52,094 nt of DNA. Origin: Desulfobacterales bacterium. Lineage in GTDB: Bacteria; Desulfobacterota; Desulfobacteria; Desulfobacterales; JALSRD01. The notes beneath the pieces were generated by a model. The model was given only the letters and a program-made list of their open reading frames with translations, did no database searches and was not told the DNA's origin. The DNA lies in contig JALSRD010000063.1 in assembly GCA_026984935.1 (NCBI GenBank), positions 1-52,094 of the forward strand. The letters run 5' to 3'. The stretch's first letter is position 1, and every line of letters begins with the position of its first letter. Made by a program: the position numbers and the translations under genes. This document shows positions 1 to 9,457 of the stretch, in pieces.

Positions 1-1
1 G

Positions 2-100
2 GTGATCACGCCGATTGCAATGGAGAAAGAGGTCCGGTTCGCCATCCGGGAGGGCGGACGCACCGTCGGCGCCGGCGTGGTTTCCGAAATTATCGAGTAA
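2..100 (+). CDS. tuf: Elongation factor Tu, C-terminal end (5' truncated by window)
   Basis: Only the last 32 codons are present, ending in TAA at 98-100. They read as the end of EF-Tu domain 3 ([28 protein letters not shown]), the part of the GTPase that helps hold aminoacyl-tRNA. The position directly before rpsJ, 18 nt away, is the usual str-to-S10 junction of proteobacteria, so it is probably co-transcribed with the ribosomal genes that follow. The rest of the gene lies outside the window. Confidence 0.95.
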   Translation: MITPIAMEKEVRFAIREGGRTVGAGVVSEIIE

Positions 101-118
101 GACGAAAAGGCCCTAACC

Positions 119-430
119 ATGATCATGAACACCAAGATACGGATCAGGCTCAAAGCGTTCGACCATAAACTTCTGGACCAGTCCGCCGCAGATATCGTTG
201 ATACGGCCAATAAAACCGGGGCCAAGGTTGTCGGGCCCATCCCGTTGCCGACCACGATCAACAAGTTTTGCGTGCTCAGGTCGCCGCATGTGGACAAAAA
301 ATCGCGCGAGCAATTTGAAATGCGGACACACAAACGGCTGCTGGATATCCTGGAACCGACGCAGCAGACCGTGGATGCCCTGATGAAGCTCGATTTGTCG
401 CCGGGAGTGGATGTCGAGATCAAACTGTAG
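119..430 (+). CDS. rpsJ: 30S ribosomal protein S10
   Basis: A 103-residue protein with the S10 signature ([11 protein letters not shown] near the N-terminus, then GPIPLPT and [19 protein letters not shown]). S10 sits in the 30S head and also binds NusB in antitermination. The length is normal for the family. The ATG at 119 has AAAAGG 8 nt upstream. A second in-frame ATG at 125 is possible and would remove two residues. It is the first ribosomal gene after tuf and opens the S10 segment of the operon. Confidence 0.97.
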   Translation: MIMNTKIRIRLKAFDHKLLDQSAADIVDTANKTGAKVVGPIPLPTTINKFCVLRSPHVDKKSREQFEMRTHKRLLDILEPTQQTVDALMKLDLSPGVDVEIKL

Positions 431-450
431 CCTGCAGGAACGCCGAAATT

Positions 451-1083
451 ATGTGTAATGGACTGATCGGAAAAAAAATTGGCATGACGGCCGTTTACGA
501 CGCCGAGGGCAGACGCATACCGGTAACGGTGATCCAACTGGGGCCCTGCGTGGTGACACAGGTCAAAACCGATGCTTTAGACGGCTACAACGCCCTGCAG
601 CTGGGGTTCGGCACGCGCCATAAATCCCGGCTGAACAAGCCCATGGCCGGCCATTTGAAAAAAAGCGGCCAGGGGCCCTTTGAGGTGCTGAAGGAATTTC
701 CCAGCGCCGCCGCATCGGATTATCAGGTGGGCCAGACTGTCCCGCTGGATATATTCAAGGTGGGTGAAAAGGTGGATGTCACCGGTACCATCAAGGGCCG
801 CGGCTATCAGGGAGTGATCAAGCGGCACGGGTTTTCCGGCGGCAAGAAAACGCATGGCAGCCGCAGCCACCGTGTGCCCGGCTCCATCGGCTGCAGCGCC
901 TGGCCGGCCAAGGTGATCAAAGGCAAGAAACTGCCCGGACAGTACGGCAATACGCGCAAGACCGTCAGCAACCTGGAAATCGTCGACATCCGGCCGCAGG
1001 AAAACCTGGTGATGGTCAAAGGCGCTGTACCCGGCTTTGCCTCCAGCCTGCTGACCGTCAGAAAATCCAGAGGCAATCGATAA
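451..1083 (+). CDS. rplC: 50S ribosomal protein L3
   Basis: A 210-residue L3, an early-assembly 23S rRNA-binding protein near the peptidyl transferase centre. It shows the N-terminal [10 protein letters not shown] motif and the central loop with [14 protein letters not shown] and [13 protein letters not shown] that reaches into the rRNA core. The length is typical. It starts 20 nt after rpsJ. The 113 nt that follow before rplD are longer than the other gaps in this part of the operon and hold no gene. Confidence 0.97.
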   Translation: MCNGLIGKKIGMTAVYDAEGRRIPVTVIQLGPCVVTQVKTDALDGYNALQLGFGTRHKSRLNKPMAGHLKKSGQGPFEVLKEFPSAAASDYQVGQTVPLDIFKVGEKVDVTGTIKGRGYQGVIKRHGFSGGKKTHGSRSHRVPGSIGCSAWPAKVIKGKKLPGQYGNTRKTVSNLEIVDIRPQENLVMVKGAVPGFASSLLTVRKSRGNR

Positions 1084-1196
1084 GCGGGGATGTCCGGGAC
1101 GGGGGGTGGACTGCCGGGACGCATCCCGTTTTCAGCGTTCAAGCCGCAACATTCAATTCAGGGGACCAGACCCTTTTCTGACGAAATGGAAATACG

Positions 1197-1820
1197 ATGG
1201 CTGTTGCAGACGTCATAAACAGTAAAGCGGAAAAAGTAGCGCAAGTCGATCTTGCGGATGAGATATTCAGCGTCCCTGTGAAGACCGGGATCTTGCATGC
1301 CGTGGTGACCGCACAGCTGGCCGCCCGGCGATCCGGAACGGCCAGCGTGAAAAACCGTTCCGATGTCACCGGCAGCCGCAAGAAGCTTTTCCGGCAGAAG
1401 GGAACCGGCCGCGCCCGGCGCGGTGACGTCAAATCCCCCCTGCTGCGCGGCGGCGGGGTCATTTTCGGACCGGTGAAGCGCAGCTATGCCCACAAGGTTC
1501 CCAAAAAGGTCAAACGCCTGGCGCTGAAAATGGCGCTGAGCAGCAAACGTGATGCCCAGGCGCTGTTCGTGGTGGATCAGCTTGAGATGGAGCAGCCCAA
1601 GACTAAAATCTTCGTCGAGACGCTCCGTACCCTGGGGCTCGACAATGCCCTGATTGTTATCGACAAGCCCAATTACGCGCTGGAGCTTTCGGCGCGCAAC
1701 GTTCCGGAGGTCAAGGTGCTGCAAAGCGCAGGCCTGAATGTGTACGACATATTGAAATACGAGCACCTGGTTCTGCTAAAAGACACCATCGGGCAGATCG
1801 AAGGGAGGCTACTCAAATGA
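1197..1820 (+). CDS. rplD: 50S ribosomal protein L4
   Basis: A 207-residue L4, which lines the peptide exit tunnel. The basic extended loop ([18 protein letters not shown], then [13 protein letters not shown]) is intact. In enterobacteria L4 also represses its own operon, but the E. coli regulatory leader cannot be judged here because S10 is preceded by tuf. Its stop overlaps the rplW start by 4 nt (ATGA), so the two are probably translationally coupled. Confidence 0.96.
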   Translation: MAVADVINSKAEKVAQVDLADEIFSVPVKTGILHAVVTAQLAARRSGTASVKNRSDVTGSRKKLFRQKGTGRARRGDVKSPLLRGGGVIFGPVKRSYAHKVPKKVKRLALKMALSSKRDAQALFVVDQLEMEQPKTKIFVETLRTLGLDNALIVIDKPNYALELSARNVPEVKVLQSAGLNVYDILKYEHLVLLKDTIGQIEGRLLK

Positions 1821-2104
1821 CGCCGCAGCAGATTGTCATAAAGCCGCTGATTACCGAAAAAACCAGCATACAGAAGGATGATTTCAACCAGCTGACGTTT
1901 GAGGTCGACCGCCGGGCCAACCGCGTGGAGATCAAAAAGGCCGTTGAATCGGCTTTTGATGTGCATGTGGCCAAAGTGCGCACCATGCAGGTCAGAGGAA
2001 AAGTCAAGCAGCGCGGCCGCATCACCGGCAGACGCCGGAACTGGAAAAAGGCGGTGGTGACCCTGATGCCGGGTCAGCGCATTGATTTCTTTGAGGGTGT
2101 ATAA
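1817..2104 (+). CDS. rplW: 50S ribosomal protein L23
   Basis: A 95-residue L23, the tunnel-exit protein that docks trigger factor and SRP. It begins with the typical [12 protein letters not shown] motif followed by [17 protein letters not shown]. The ATG lies inside the end of rplD, giving a 4-nt overlap. The length is normal for a bacterial L23. Confidence 0.96.
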   Translation: MTPQQIVIKPLITEKTSIQKDDFNQLTFEVDRRANRVEIKKAVESAFDVHVAKVRTMQVRGKVKQRGRITGRRRNWKKAVVTLMPGQRIDFFEGV

Positions 2105-2116
2105 GGGGTTTAAGTT

Positions 2117-2938
2117 ATGACGGTAAAAAAAGTGAAACCCACATCACCGGGTCGCCGCTTCCAGGCGTACTCGACTTTTGATGAAATCACGCGGACGACA
2201 CCTGAGAAAAGCCTGCTCCGGAAATTGAAGAAAAGCGGTGGCCGCAACGCCAACGGCCGGATCACCAGCCGGCGCCGCGGCGGCGGGCACAAACGGCACT
2301 ACCGGGTGATTGATTTCAAGCGCGACAAAACCCATATCCCGGCCCGTGTGGCCGCCATCGAGTACGATCCCAACCGGTCGGCGCGCATTGCCCTGTTGCA
2401 CTACCGCGACGGCGAGAAACGCTATATCCTGGCGCCGCTGAAGCTTGCCGTGGGAGATACGGTCATGTCCGGGCCCGAGGCGGAAATCAAACCCGGCAAT
2501 GCGATGCCGCTGGCCAACATCCCGCTGGGTACGCACATCCACAACATCGAGTTGCGGCTGGGCAAGGGCGGGCAGATCGTGCGCAGCGCCGGGACGTTCG
2601 CCCAGCTCATGGCCAAAGAGGACCGCTATGCGCTGGTAAAGCTGCCCTCGGGCGAGGTGCGCATGGTGCTGCTCAAGTGCATGGCCACCATCGGTCAGCT
2701 GGGAAATCTGATGCACGAAAACATTTCTCTGGGAAAGGCGGGCCGCAGCCGCTGGCTCGGCAGACGCCCCAAGGTGCGCGGTGTCGCCATGAACCCGGTG
2801 GACCACCCCATGGGCGGCGGCGAGGGACGCTCGTCCGGCGGAAGACATCCCTGCTCTCCCTGGGGCATGCCGGCCAAGGGGTTCAAAACCCGGCGCAAAC
2901 GGAAATCGAGCAGTTATATCGTCAAAAAACGAAAGTAG
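2117..2938 (+). CDS. rplB: 50S ribosomal protein L2
   Basis: A 273-residue L2, needed for subunit joining and the peptidyl transferase centre. It carries the conserved N-terminal PTSPGRRF, the GGGHKR block and the C-terminal segment [19 protein letters not shown], whose histidine-containing loop lies close to the catalytic centre. Full length and undisturbed. The gene follows rplW by 12 nt. A 58-nt gap separates it from rpsS. Confidence 0.98.
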   Translation: MTVKKVKPTSPGRRFQAYSTFDEITRTTPEKSLLRKLKKSGGRNANGRITSRRRGGGHKRHYRVIDFKRDKTHIPARVAAIEYDPNRSARIALLHYRDGEKRYILAPLKLAVGDTVMSGPEAEIKPGNAMPLANIPLGTHIHNIELRLGKGGQIVRSAGTFAQLMAKEDRYALVKLPSGEVRMVLLKCMATIGQLGNLMHENISLGKAGRSRWLGRRPKVRGVAMNPVDHPMGGGEGRSSGGRHPCSPWGMPAKGFKTRRKRKSSSYIVKKRK

Positions 2939-2996
2939 GCTGCCGCATGCGGCCGTTTTCGTCCATGCAGCCATGTCAAGATAAGTAGGAGAAGTC

Positions 2997-3275
2997 ATGC
3001 CAAGGTCGTTGAAAAAAGGGCCCTACATTGAACCCAAACTCATGCAGAAGGTGATGACCGCTCAGGAATCGCGCAGCACGCGTGTTATCAAGACCTGGTC
3101 ACGACGGTCCACCATCATCCCGGAAATGGTCGGCATCACCCTGGCGGTGCACAATGGCAAAAAGTTCGTGCCGGTATTTGTCACCGAAGACATGGTGGGC
3201 CACAAACTGGGCGAATTTTCACCCACGCGGACCTTCTACGGCCATGCCGGCGGGAAAAAATCGAAGGTCAGGTAA
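2997..3275 (+). CDS. rpsS: 30S ribosomal protein S19
   Basis: A 92-residue S19 with [15 protein letters not shown] at the start and the [14 protein letters not shown] motif near the C-terminus. S19 forms a complex with S13 at the 30S head and contacts the A-site finger. An AGGAG-type site precedes the ATG. The length and motif order are as expected. Confidence 0.97.
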   Translation: MPRSLKKGPYIEPKLMQKVMTAQESRSTRVIKTWSRRSTIIPEMVGITLAVHNGKKFVPVFVTEDMVGHKLGEFSPTRTFYGHAGGKKSKVR

Positions 3276-3296
3276 TATGGCGTTCAAGGTTAAGGT

Positions 3297-3647
3297 ATGG
3301 GGGGCGAAATGGAAGTCAGGGCGGTAGCCAAATATATGCGCATAGCTCCGAGCAAGGTGCGCAAAGTCATTGGTGCGGTGAAGGGGAAACCTGTCGAAGA
3401 GGCGCTAAATGCGCTTAAGTTCATGCCGCAGAAGTCGGCATTTTTGCTTGAAAAAACGATTCGCTCGGCCGTCGCCAATGCCGACCAGAACACCAGCATC
3501 GACATCGACAATCTGATCGTGCGCAACATCACCGCCGATGCCGGCCCGACGCTGAAGCGCTTCAAAGCCCGGGCACGCGGCCGGGGGACCCGTATTTTAA
3601 AACGCACGTCGCATATCACTGTGATCTTATCAGAAAAGACGTTTTAA
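3297..3647 (+). CDS. rplV: 50S ribosomal protein L22
   Basis: L22 lines the exit tunnel and carries the macrolide-relevant beta-hairpin. The core (VAKYMRIAPSKVR at the N-terminus, GRGTRILKRTSHITV at the hairpin end) is complete. Two starts are possible. The ATG at 3297 has AAGG at 3286-3289, 7 nt upstream, and gives 116 residues. The ATG at 3309, just behind a G-run, gives 112 residues beginning MEVRAVAK, which is closer to the usual L22 start. The longer form is listed. Confidence 0.94.
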   Translation: MGGEMEVRAVAKYMRIAPSKVRKVIGAVKGKPVEEALNALKFMPQKSAFLLEKTIRSAVANADQNTSIDIDNLIVRNITADAGPTLKRFKARARGRGTRILKRTSHITVILSEKTF

Positions 3648-3662
3648 AAAGGAGGATCGAGC

Positions 3663-4340
3663 TTGGGCCAGAAAGTCAATCCGGTTGGGATGAGATTGGG
3701 TATCGTCAAGACCTGGGAATCGCGATGGTATGCCGATAAGAATTACGCCAAGTACATTTACGAGGATTACAAGCTGCGGAAGTACATCAAGAAACGGCTG
3801 TACCATGCCGGTATTTCCAGGATTGAGATTGAACGGTCATCCAAGCGCGTCAAACTGCGGATTTTTACTTCGCGGCCCGGAATCGTGATCGGCAAAAAGG
3901 GATCCGAGATCGCCCAACTGAAAAAGGACCTTGAAAAGAGGGTGCCCCAGGAGGTCCTGATCGACATTCAGGAGGTCCGCAAGCCGGAGATCGACGCCCA
4001 GCTGGTGGCAGAGAACGTGGCCACGCAGATTGAGCGGCGCGTGGCTTTCCGGCGCGCCATGAAGCGGGGGCTATCGTCCGCCATGCGGTTCGGCGCCGAA
4101 GGCGTCAAGATCATCTGCTCCGGCCGGCTGGGAGGCGCGGAGATGGCCCGTACCGAATCCTACAAGGAGGGGCGCGTGCCCATGCACACCCTGAGAGCCG
4201 ATCTGGATTATGGCTTTGCCGAAGCCAAGACGACTTACGGCGTGGTGGGCGTCAAGGTGTTCATTTTCAAGGGAGAGATTTTAAAGCAGGATTCCCAGGA
4301 CGCCGAAGCGGGCTCCAAGGCCGCCCATGCGGGCAGATAG
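3663..4340 (+). CDS. rpsC: 30S ribosomal protein S3
   Basis: A 225-residue S3 (helicase-like entry of the mRNA channel) with N-terminal [12 protein letters not shown], a KH domain around residues 38-106 containing [13 protein letters not shown], and the C-terminal domain with [12 protein letters not shown] and [12 protein letters not shown]. The start is TTG at 3663, supported by a strong AGGAGG 8-9 nt upstream and by alignment with the normal S3 N-terminus. The C-terminal tail is rich in Ala and Asp/Glu. Confidence 0.97.
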   Translation: MGQKVNPVGMRLGIVKTWESRWYADKNYAKYIYEDYKLRKYIKKRLYHAGISRIEIERSSKRVKLRIFTSRPGIVIGKKGSEIAQLKKDLEKRVPQEVLIDIQEVRKPEIDAQLVAENVATQIERRVAFRRAMKRGLSSAMRFGAEGVKIICSGRLGGAEMARTESYKEGRVPMHTLRADLDYGFAEAKTTYGVVGVKVFIFKGEILKQDSQDAEAGSKAAHAGR

Positions 4341-4352
4341 GAGATTGAGAGT

Positions 4353-4769
4353 ATGCTGAGTCCCAAAAAGGTCAAATTCCGCAAGCAGCAGAAAGGCAGG
4401 ATGCGGGGAGTCTCCCGGCGGGGCTGCAATCTGGACTTCGGGCAGTACGGCCTGCAGGCGATCGAGTGCGGCTGGATCAGTGCCAAGCAGATTGAAGCCG
4501 CACGTGTCGCCATGACGCGGCACGTCAAAAGGGGCGGCAAGATGTGGATTCGTATTTTTCCGGATAAACCGATTACCAAAAAGCCGGCCGAAGTTCGTAT
4601 GGGTAAGGGCAAGGGCGCCCCGGAGGCATGGGTTGCCGTGGTACGCCCGGGCAGGGTCCTCTACGAAATGGAGGGGGTGCCCGAAAACCTGGCCCGTGAG
4701 GCCCTGCGGCTGGCCGCGCACAAGCTTCCTCTCAAGACCAAGTTTATTCAAAGGGGTGACGTTTCATGA
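4353..4769 (+). CDS. rplP: 50S ribosomal protein L16
   Basis: A 138-residue L16, which contacts the A-site tRNA elbow. The N-terminal [19 protein letters not shown], the arginine-rich middle, and [17 protein letters not shown] are all present. The arginine that is hydroxylated by YcfD in E. coli falls in a comparable basic segment, but modification cannot be judged here. The stop overlaps the rpmC start by 4 nt. Confidence 0.97.
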   Translation: MLSPKKVKFRKQQKGRMRGVSRRGCNLDFGQYGLQAIECGWISAKQIEAARVAMTRHVKRGGKMWIRIFPDKPITKKPAEVRMGKGKGAPEAWVAVVRPGRVLYEMEGVPENLAREALRLAAHKLPLKTKFIQRGDVS

Positions 4770-4960
4770 AACCCGGAGCCATCAGAGATCTGAGCATTGC
4801 CGAGATGGGGGACAAGCTGATCGACCTGCAGCAGGAGCTGTTCAACCTGCGTTTCCAGCACGGCATCGGACAACTGGAGAACCCACGCAAAATGATACTG
4901 GTCAAGCGTGATATTGCACGCATCAAGACGATCCTGCGCGAGTCCGCCGGTAAGAAATAA
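4766..4960 (+). CDS. rpmC: 50S ribosomal protein L29
   Basis: A 64-residue two-helix L29 with the family signature [20 protein letters not shown] followed by [14 protein letters not shown]29 sits beside L23 at the tunnel exit. It starts within the end of rplP (ATGA overlap), implying coupled translation. Confidence 0.95.
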   Translation: MKPGAIRDLSIAEMGDKLIDLQQELFNLRFQHGIGQLENPRKMILVKRDIARIKTILRESAGKK

Positions 4961-5002
4961 CCCGCAATCCCAAGAGAGCACTCTAGAAAAAGAATTGCTG
5001 CC

Positions 5003-5260
5003 ATGAAAAGTAGGGGAATGAAAAGACAGATGGTGGGGACCGTTGTGAGCGACAAGATGGACAAGTCAGCGGTCGTGCTGGTCGAAAAACTGGTCAAACA
5101 TCGCTTGTATAAAAAATATATCAGACGGCGGACCCGGTTTATGGCGCACGATGAGCAGAACGCCTGCAGTGTCGGCGACAGGGTGCTGATCACCGCCTCG
5201 CGGCCCCTGAGCCGCAGGAAGCAGTGGCGGGTCAGCAAGATCATCGAAAAAGCCGTTTAG
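5003..5260 (+). CDS. rpsQ: 30S ribosomal protein S17
   Basis: An OB-fold S17 (early 16S rRNA binder) with VGTVVSDKMDKSAVVLVE and VGDRVLITASRPLSRRKQWRV. From the ATG at 5003 it is 85 residues. The internal ATG at 5018 (giving MKRQMVG) is also plausible, because AGGGG lies just in front of it but too close for ideal spacing, while the upstream ATG has only a weak purine stretch. The core is unaffected by the choice. Confidence 0.94.
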   Translation: MKSRGMKRQMVGTVVSDKMDKSAVVLVEKLVKHRLYKKYIRRRTRFMAHDEQNACSVGDRVLITASRPLSRRKQWRVSKIIEKAV

Positions 5261-5281
5261 CCACGAAGGAACTATGAAAAG

Positions 5282-5650
5282 ATGATTCAGGCAGAAACAA
5301 GATTGACAGCGGCCGACAACTCCGGCGCCAAAGTGCTCTACTGCATCAAAGTGCTCGGCGGGTCCCGGCGCAGATACGCAGGTGTGGGGGATATCATCGT
5401 CGTTAGCGTCAAAGAGGCGATTCCCAATGCCAAAGTCAAAAAGGGGGATGTGCTGAAAGCCGTCATCGTGCGCACCAAAAAAGAGATCCAACGCCCCGAT
5501 GGGTCGTTGATCCGTTTCGATGACAACTCGGCCGTGCTGATCAACGCCCAGAAAGAGCCGGTAGGCACCCGCATTTTCGGGCCGGTGGCCCGGGAACTGC
5601 GCGCCAAGCGATTCATGAAAATTATCTCACTGGCACCGGAAGTTCTATAG
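5282..5650 (+). CDS. rplN: 50S ribosomal protein L14
   Basis: A 122-residue L14 with the canonical N-terminus [17 protein letters not shown] and the C-terminal [14 protein letters not shown]14 forms intersubunit bridges and is the docking site of the silencing factor RsfS. The length is exactly the bacterial norm. It marks the usual start of the spc segment of the operon; no terminator is visible before it. Confidence 0.97.
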   Translation: MIQAETRLTAADNSGAKVLYCIKVLGGSRRRYAGVGDIIVVSVKEAIPNAKVKKGDVLKAVIVRTKKEIQRPDGSLIRFDDNSAVLINAQKEPVGTRIFGPVARELRAKRFMKIISLAPEVL

Positions 5651-5676
5651 ATCCGTCTGTCCCGGGAGCAGCCAAA

Positions 5677-6006
5677 ATGCGTAAAAGTAAATGCCATTTG
5701 AAGAAAAACGACAAGGTCAAGGTAATGACCGGAAAAGATGCCGGCAAGATCGGCAAGGTGATCCGCGTGGACCGCAAGAAGCAACGGTTGCTGGTGGAGC
5801 ACATCAATGTTGTGAAAAAGCACACCCGGCCTTCGGCCCAGACCGGTCAGGGCGGAATTCTGGAAAGCGAGGCGCCGATACATTGGTCGAATGTCATGCT
5901 GATGTGCAGCAAATGCGTGACCCCGGCCCGCATCAGGATGAAGCGGCTCGAAGATGGCAAAAAAATCAGGACCTGCAGCCGGTGCGGAGAAATCCAGGAC
6001 GCGTAG
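5677..6006 (+). CDS. rplX: 50S ribosomal protein L24, cysteine-rich C-terminus
   Basis: A 109-residue L24 with an N-terminal KOW motif (KNDKVKVMTGKDAGKIGKV). The C-terminal part contains two CxxC pairs, Cys77/Cys80 and Cys100/Cys103, separated by a 19-residue stretch, which looks like a zinc ribbon; many L24 proteins lack these cysteines. L24 starts assembly of the 50S subunit. Zinc binding is inferred from the motif only. The gene is 26 nt after rplN. Confidence 0.96.
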   Translation: MRKSKCHLKKNDKVKVMTGKDAGKIGKVIRVDRKKQRLLVEHINVVKKHTRPSAQTGQGGILESEAPIHWSNVMLMCSKCVTPARIRMKRLEDGKKIRTCSRCGEIQDA

Positions 6007-6030
6007 CAACCGGTGCCGGAGAGGATTAAC

Positions 6031-6570
6031 ATGGCTGAACTCAAACGCCTTTACGAAGATGAAATCGTCCAAAAGCTGACCGAGAAGTTTCAGTACAAAA
6101 ACCGCATGCAGGTTCCCAAATTGAAAAAGATCGTTTTGAACATGGGAATCGGGGAAGCCATACAGAATATCAAGGTGCTGGATGCGGCCGTGGAAGAGCT
6201 GCAGATCATCGCCGGCCAGCATCCGGTGGTGACGCGGGCCAAACGTTCCATCGCCGCCTTCAAACTCAGGACCGGCATGCCCATCGGCTGCATGGTGACG
6301 CTGCGGCGTGAGCGGATGTATGATTTCTATGAAAAACTGGTCAACATCGCCCTGGCACGCGTACGGGATTTCCGCGGTGTGTCGCCCAGCGGGTTCGACG
6401 GCCATGGCAACTATACGCTGGGGATCAAGGAGCACATCATCTTTCCGGAAATAGACTATGACAAGATCGACAAAGTCAAGGGGATGAACATCACGGTGGT
6501 CACCAGCGCCGAAAACGACGACGAGGGGCGCGAACTGCTGCGGCTGCTGGGAATGCCCTTCAGGCAGTGA
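6031..6570 (+). CDS. rplE: 50S ribosomal protein L5
   Basis: A 179-residue L5, part of the 5S rRNA particle in the central protuberance. It shows [36 protein letters not shown] and [16 protein letters not shown]. The ATG at 6031 is chosen because GGAGAGG lies about 6 nt upstream and the translation begins [10 protein letters not shown], as is usual. The GTG at 6013 would add six residues with no ribosome binding site. Confidence 0.97.
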   Translation: MAELKRLYEDEIVQKLTEKFQYKNRMQVPKLKKIVLNMGIGEAIQNIKVLDAAVEELQIIAGQHPVVTRAKRSIAAFKLRTGMPIGCMVTLRRERMYDFYEKLVNIALARVRDFRGVSPSGFDGHGNYTLGIKEHIIFPEIDYDKIDKVKGMNITVVTSAENDDEGRELLRLLGMPFRQ

Positions 6571-6642
6571 CGGCAATTTTCTACACCGGCCGTAAAAAAC
6601 TCGAATTCGATTGGCGAAAAGTGAAAAATCAAGGAGGAACCC

Positions 6643-6828
6643 TTGGCAAAAAAAGCGTTGCGGATTAAGGCTGCCAAACCGCCGAAATTCAAAGTCAGAG
6701 CCTACAACCGCTGTCCCATTTGCGGCCGCCCCAGAGGATTTTTGCGCAAGTTCGGCATCTGCCGGATCTGTTTTCGCACACTGGCATCCAATGGAAAACT
6801 TCCCGGTGTCACCAAGTCGAGCTGGTAG
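6643..6828 (+). CDS. rpsN: 30S ribosomal protein S14, type Z (zinc form)
   Basis: A 61-residue short S14 of the zinc-binding type, with Cys24-x2-Cys27 and Cys40-x2-Cys43. The start is TTG at 6643, with AAGGAGG immediately upstream, giving MAKKALR. The short C+ form replaces the roughly 100-residue zinc-free S14 found in gamma-proteobacteria. It sits in the normal spc position between L5 and S8. Confidence 0.96.
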   Translation: MAKKALRIKAAKPPKFKVRAYNRCPICGRPRGFLRKFGICRICFRTLASNGKLPGVTKSSW

Positions 6829-6900
6829 ACACGGTTGCGGCAGGTTTTTTGATCTGGCAGTGGTTTTAACTTCTTGAACCAAAGGGTAACGGAGATCGTG

Positions 6901-7293
6901 ATGACTGATCCAATTGCGGACATGATGACCCGCATCAGAAATGCTGCCAAAGCAAAGTTCAACCGTGTGGACATCCCCGGGTCCAAGCTGAAGGTCGAGA
7001 TCGCGCGGGTTTTGAAAAACGAGGGATTTATTAAAAATTACAAATTCATACGCGATGACATGCAGGGTGTCCTGCGGGTATACCTGAAGTACCAGGAGGG
7101 GCAGCGCAGTGTGATTATGGGCCTAAAACGCATCAGCAAACCCAGCCGGCGGATCTACGTGAAGAGCAGAGATGTCAAGCCCATTCTCAACGGGCTGGGG
7201 ATTGCCATTCTGTCCACCTCAAAAGGTGTGATGACGGACCAGGAGGCCCGCGCCCAGAATGTGGGGGGCGAAATCCTCTGCAACGTATGGTAG
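6901..7293 (+). CDS. rpsH: 30S ribosomal protein S8
   Basis: A 130-residue S8 beginning [15 protein letters not shown], with C-terminal SRRIYVKS and the block [24 protein letters not shown]8 binds 16S helix 21 and represses the spc operon in E. coli through an L5 mRNA site. An in-frame upstream start at 6874 would add nine unrelated residues. The ATG at 6901 matches the family and has GGAG before it. Confidence 0.97.
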   Translation: MTDPIADMMTRIRNAAKAKFNRVDIPGSKLKVEIARVLKNEGFIKNYKFIRDDMQGVLRVYLKYQEGQRSVIMGLKRISKPSRRIYVKSRDVKPILNGLGIAILSTSKGVMTDQEARAQNVGGEILCNVW

Positions 7294-7303
7294 GAGTGTA
7301 GCC

Positions 7304-7843
7304 ATGTCACGAGTGGGGAAAAAACCGATCGAGGTGCCGGATAAGACCAAAATCGACTACCAGGGGAAACGGCTGACCGTTTCCGGAGAAAAGGGGAGCC
7401 TCTCGCGTTCCATCCATCCCGAGGTGGACCTGGACATTCAGGATCGATCCATCCACGTCACCCTGGAAAATGACAGCCGCAGCAACCGGGCGCTGCAGGG
7501 ATTGACGCGCAGCCTGGTCGCCAACATGATTACGGGTGTCACCCGGGGGTTCGAGCGCGTGCTTGAAATCAACGGGATCGGATACCGGGCCACGGCGGCC
7601 GGCAGCAAGCTGACGTTCAATATCGGCTATTCAAATCCGGTGGAATTTGCGCTGCCCGAGGGAGTGTCGGGAACCGTGGACAAGAACAACGTCATCAAGC
7701 TTTCGGGGATCGACAAGGAAAAGCTGGGCCAGACTGCGGCCGCCATCCGGCGCCTGAGACCTCCGGAGCCGTACAAGGGCAAGGGGATCAAGTTCGCCGA
7801 AGAACGCATTCGGCGCAAGGCCGGCAAGACCGGAACAAAATAA
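7304..7843 (+). CDS. rplF: 50S ribosomal protein L6
   Basis: A 179-residue two-domain L6 starting MSRVGKKPIEVP and ending with the typical RRLRPPEPYKGKGIKF segment. It lies at the base of the L7/L12 stalk near the factor-binding site. TAGGAG precedes the ATG at 7304. The frame is open further upstream but that part overlaps the end of rpsH and is not L6-like. Confidence 0.97.
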   Translation: MSRVGKKPIEVPDKTKIDYQGKRLTVSGEKGSLSRSIHPEVDLDIQDRSIHVTLENDSRSNRALQGLTRSLVANMITGVTRGFERVLEINGIGYRATAAGSKLTFNIGYSNPVEFALPEGVSGTVDKNNVIKLSGIDKEKLGQTAAAIRRLRPPEPYKGKGIKFAEERIRRKAGKTGTK

Positions 7844-7854
7844 AGGGATGTGAA

Positions 7855-8223
7855 ATGGGCACGCAGAATCCACGCATACAGGCACGCTTGAAGCGCAAGA
7901 AGAGAATCAAAAAGAAAATTTCCGGAACGCCCCAACGGCCCCGGCTGTGTGTGTTTCGCAGTTCGAAACACATCTATGCCCAGGTGATCGATGACCTCAG
8001 CGGCCGCACGCTGGCGGCGGCATCCAGCATCGAACCGGCTTTCAGAAAACAGGCTGATTTCGAAAACAAAATCGCCGCAGCGGCCTTTGTCGGCCAACTG
8101 GTCGGAAAACGGCTGCTGGACCAGGGGGTTCAGCAGGTGGTTTTCGATCGCAACGGATTTTTGTACCACGGGCGCGTGAAGGCCTTGTCCAACGGTGCCC
8201 GTGAAGCCGGCCTGATTTTTTGA
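7855..8223 (+). CDS. rplR: 50S ribosomal protein L18
   Basis: A 122-residue L18, the second 5S rRNA-binding protein. It has the basic N-terminus (ARLKRKKRIKKKISGTPQRPRLCVFRS), SSKHIYAQVIDD, and the C-terminal FDRNGFLYHGRVKALSNGAREAGL. It follows rplF by 11 nt. The next gene is about 100 nt downstream. Confidence 0.97.
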   Translation: MGTQNPRIQARLKRKKRIKKKISGTPQRPRLCVFRSSKHIYAQVIDDLSGRTLAAASSIEPAFRKQADFENKIAAAAFVGQLVGKRLLDQGVQQVVFDRNGFLYHGRVKALSNGAREAGLIF

Positions 8224-8322
8224 ACACCGGCGATTTGCCGGCCGGCAGCACCGGCGGAAACCGACGGCCGGGCAGCATCGACTGCAAACAGGACCTGAAG
8301 CACCAAGCCATAAGGAGGAGTC

Positions 8323-8832
8323 TTGTTTAAAAAAGATACAGACGAAAATCAACTGATCGATAAGGTCGTCTACATCAACCGGGTCGCCAAAGTGGTCAAG
8401 GGCGGCCGCCGGTTTAGTTTCAGCGCCATCGTGGTCGTCGGGGATGGGGAGGGCAGTATCGGTTACGGGTTGGGGAAAGCCGGTGAAGTACCCGAAGCCA
8501 TCCGCAAGGGCGTCGAAAAAGCCAAGAAAAACATGAGCCGGGTGTCGCTGGCGGGCGGCACCATCCCCTACGAGGTGATCGGGAAGTACGGGGCCGGCCG
8601 GGTACTTTTGAAACCCGCCTCCGAGGGAACCGGCCTGATTGCCGGCGGCGCCGTGCGGGCGGTGCTGGAAGCTGTCGGGGTTCAGAACATCCTGACCAAG
8701 TGTATGGGGTCGCACAACCCCCACAATGTCGTCAAAGCCACGCTGCAGGGGCTTTACCAGTTACAGAGCCCCGAGGCGGTGGCCGCCAAGCGGGGCAAAA
8801 AAGTCGAAGAGCTGCAACCAAGGAAGGCATAG
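8323..8832 (+). CDS. rpsE: 30S ribosomal protein S5
   Basis: A 169-residue S5 (decoding accuracy, mRNA entry) with [38 protein letters not shown] and the C-terminal domain ending near [11 protein letters not shown]. The start is TTG at 8323, preceded by TAAGGAGG. Its stop directly abuts the rpmD ATG. The length is normal. Confidence 0.97.
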   Translation: MFKKDTDENQLIDKVVYINRVAKVVKGGRRFSFSAIVVVGDGEGSIGYGLGKAGEVPEAIRKGVEKAKKNMSRVSLAGGTIPYEVIGKYGAGRVLLKPASEGTGLIAGGAVRAVLEAVGVQNILTKCMGSHNPHNVVKATLQGLYQLQSPEAVAAKRGKKVEELQPRKA

Positions 8833-9030
8833 ATGGCGTCTGTACTGAAAATAAAACTGGTGAAAAGCATGATCGGCAGGCCGGAGAAGCACCGGCGCGT
8901 ACTGCGTGCCATGGGCTTGACCAAAATCAACAAGGCGGTTGAACTCGGTGACACCCCCGCGACACGCGGCATGATCCGGAAGGTGTCACACCTGGTCAAC
9001 GTTGAGGAGAGAGTCGATGAAACTGCATGA
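8833..9030 (+). CDS. rpmD: 50S ribosomal protein L30
   Basis: A 65-residue L30, longer than the 58-60 residues of E. coli by a few C-terminal residues. It has [24 protein letters not shown] and the closing [11 protein letters not shown]. Its last 14 nt overlap the 5' end of rplO, and the L15 ribosome binding site lies within its coding sequence, so the pair is tightly linked. Confidence 0.95.
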   Translation: MASVLKIKLVKSMIGRPEKHRRVLRAMGLTKINKAVELGDTPATRGMIRKVSHLVNVEERVDETA

Positions 9031-9457
9031 ACTGCATCCCGACCCCGAGTCGCGCAGCAAACGCAAGCGTATCGGCCGCGGTGTCGGGTCCGGTTTCGGT
9101 AAGACCGCCGGCAGGGGTACCAAGGGGCACAACAGCCGATCCGGCGGCGGCGTCCGGCCGGGGTTCGAGGGCGGCCAGATGCCCATTCACCGCCGTCTGC
9201 CCAAACGTGGCTTCTGCAATATTTTCCGGAAAAACTTCGCCATCGTCAACCTGCGTGACCTGAACGCTTTTGAAGACGGCAGCCTGGTAGACGAAAAGGC
9301 GCTTGTGCAGGCCGGCCTGGTTCGGGGAAGGCGGGATGGCATCAAGGTTCTCGGACAGGGTGAAATCGAAAAGGCCCTGACCTTGCGGGTCGATCGGATC
9401 AGCCGCGGCGCCCGTGAAAAAATTGAAGCTTCCGGCGGGAGCATAGAGGTCATTTAA
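9017..9457 (+). CDS. rplO: 50S ribosomal protein L15
   Basis: A 146-residue L15 with a basic, glycine-rich N-terminal extension ([23 protein letters not shown], then [18 protein letters not shown]) that snakes through 23S rRNA. The ATG at 9017 is preceded by GAGGAGAG, while an earlier in-frame start at 9002 lies in rpmD and gives no L15-like residues. It overlaps secY by one base (TAATG). Confidence 0.97.
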   Translation: MKLHELHPDPESRSKRKRIGRGVGSGFGKTAGRGTKGHNSRSGGGVRPGFEGGQMPIHRRLPKRGFCNIFRKNFAIVNLRDLNAFEDGSLVDEKALVQAGLVRGRRDGIKVLGQGEIEKALTLRVDRISRGAREKIEASGGSIEVI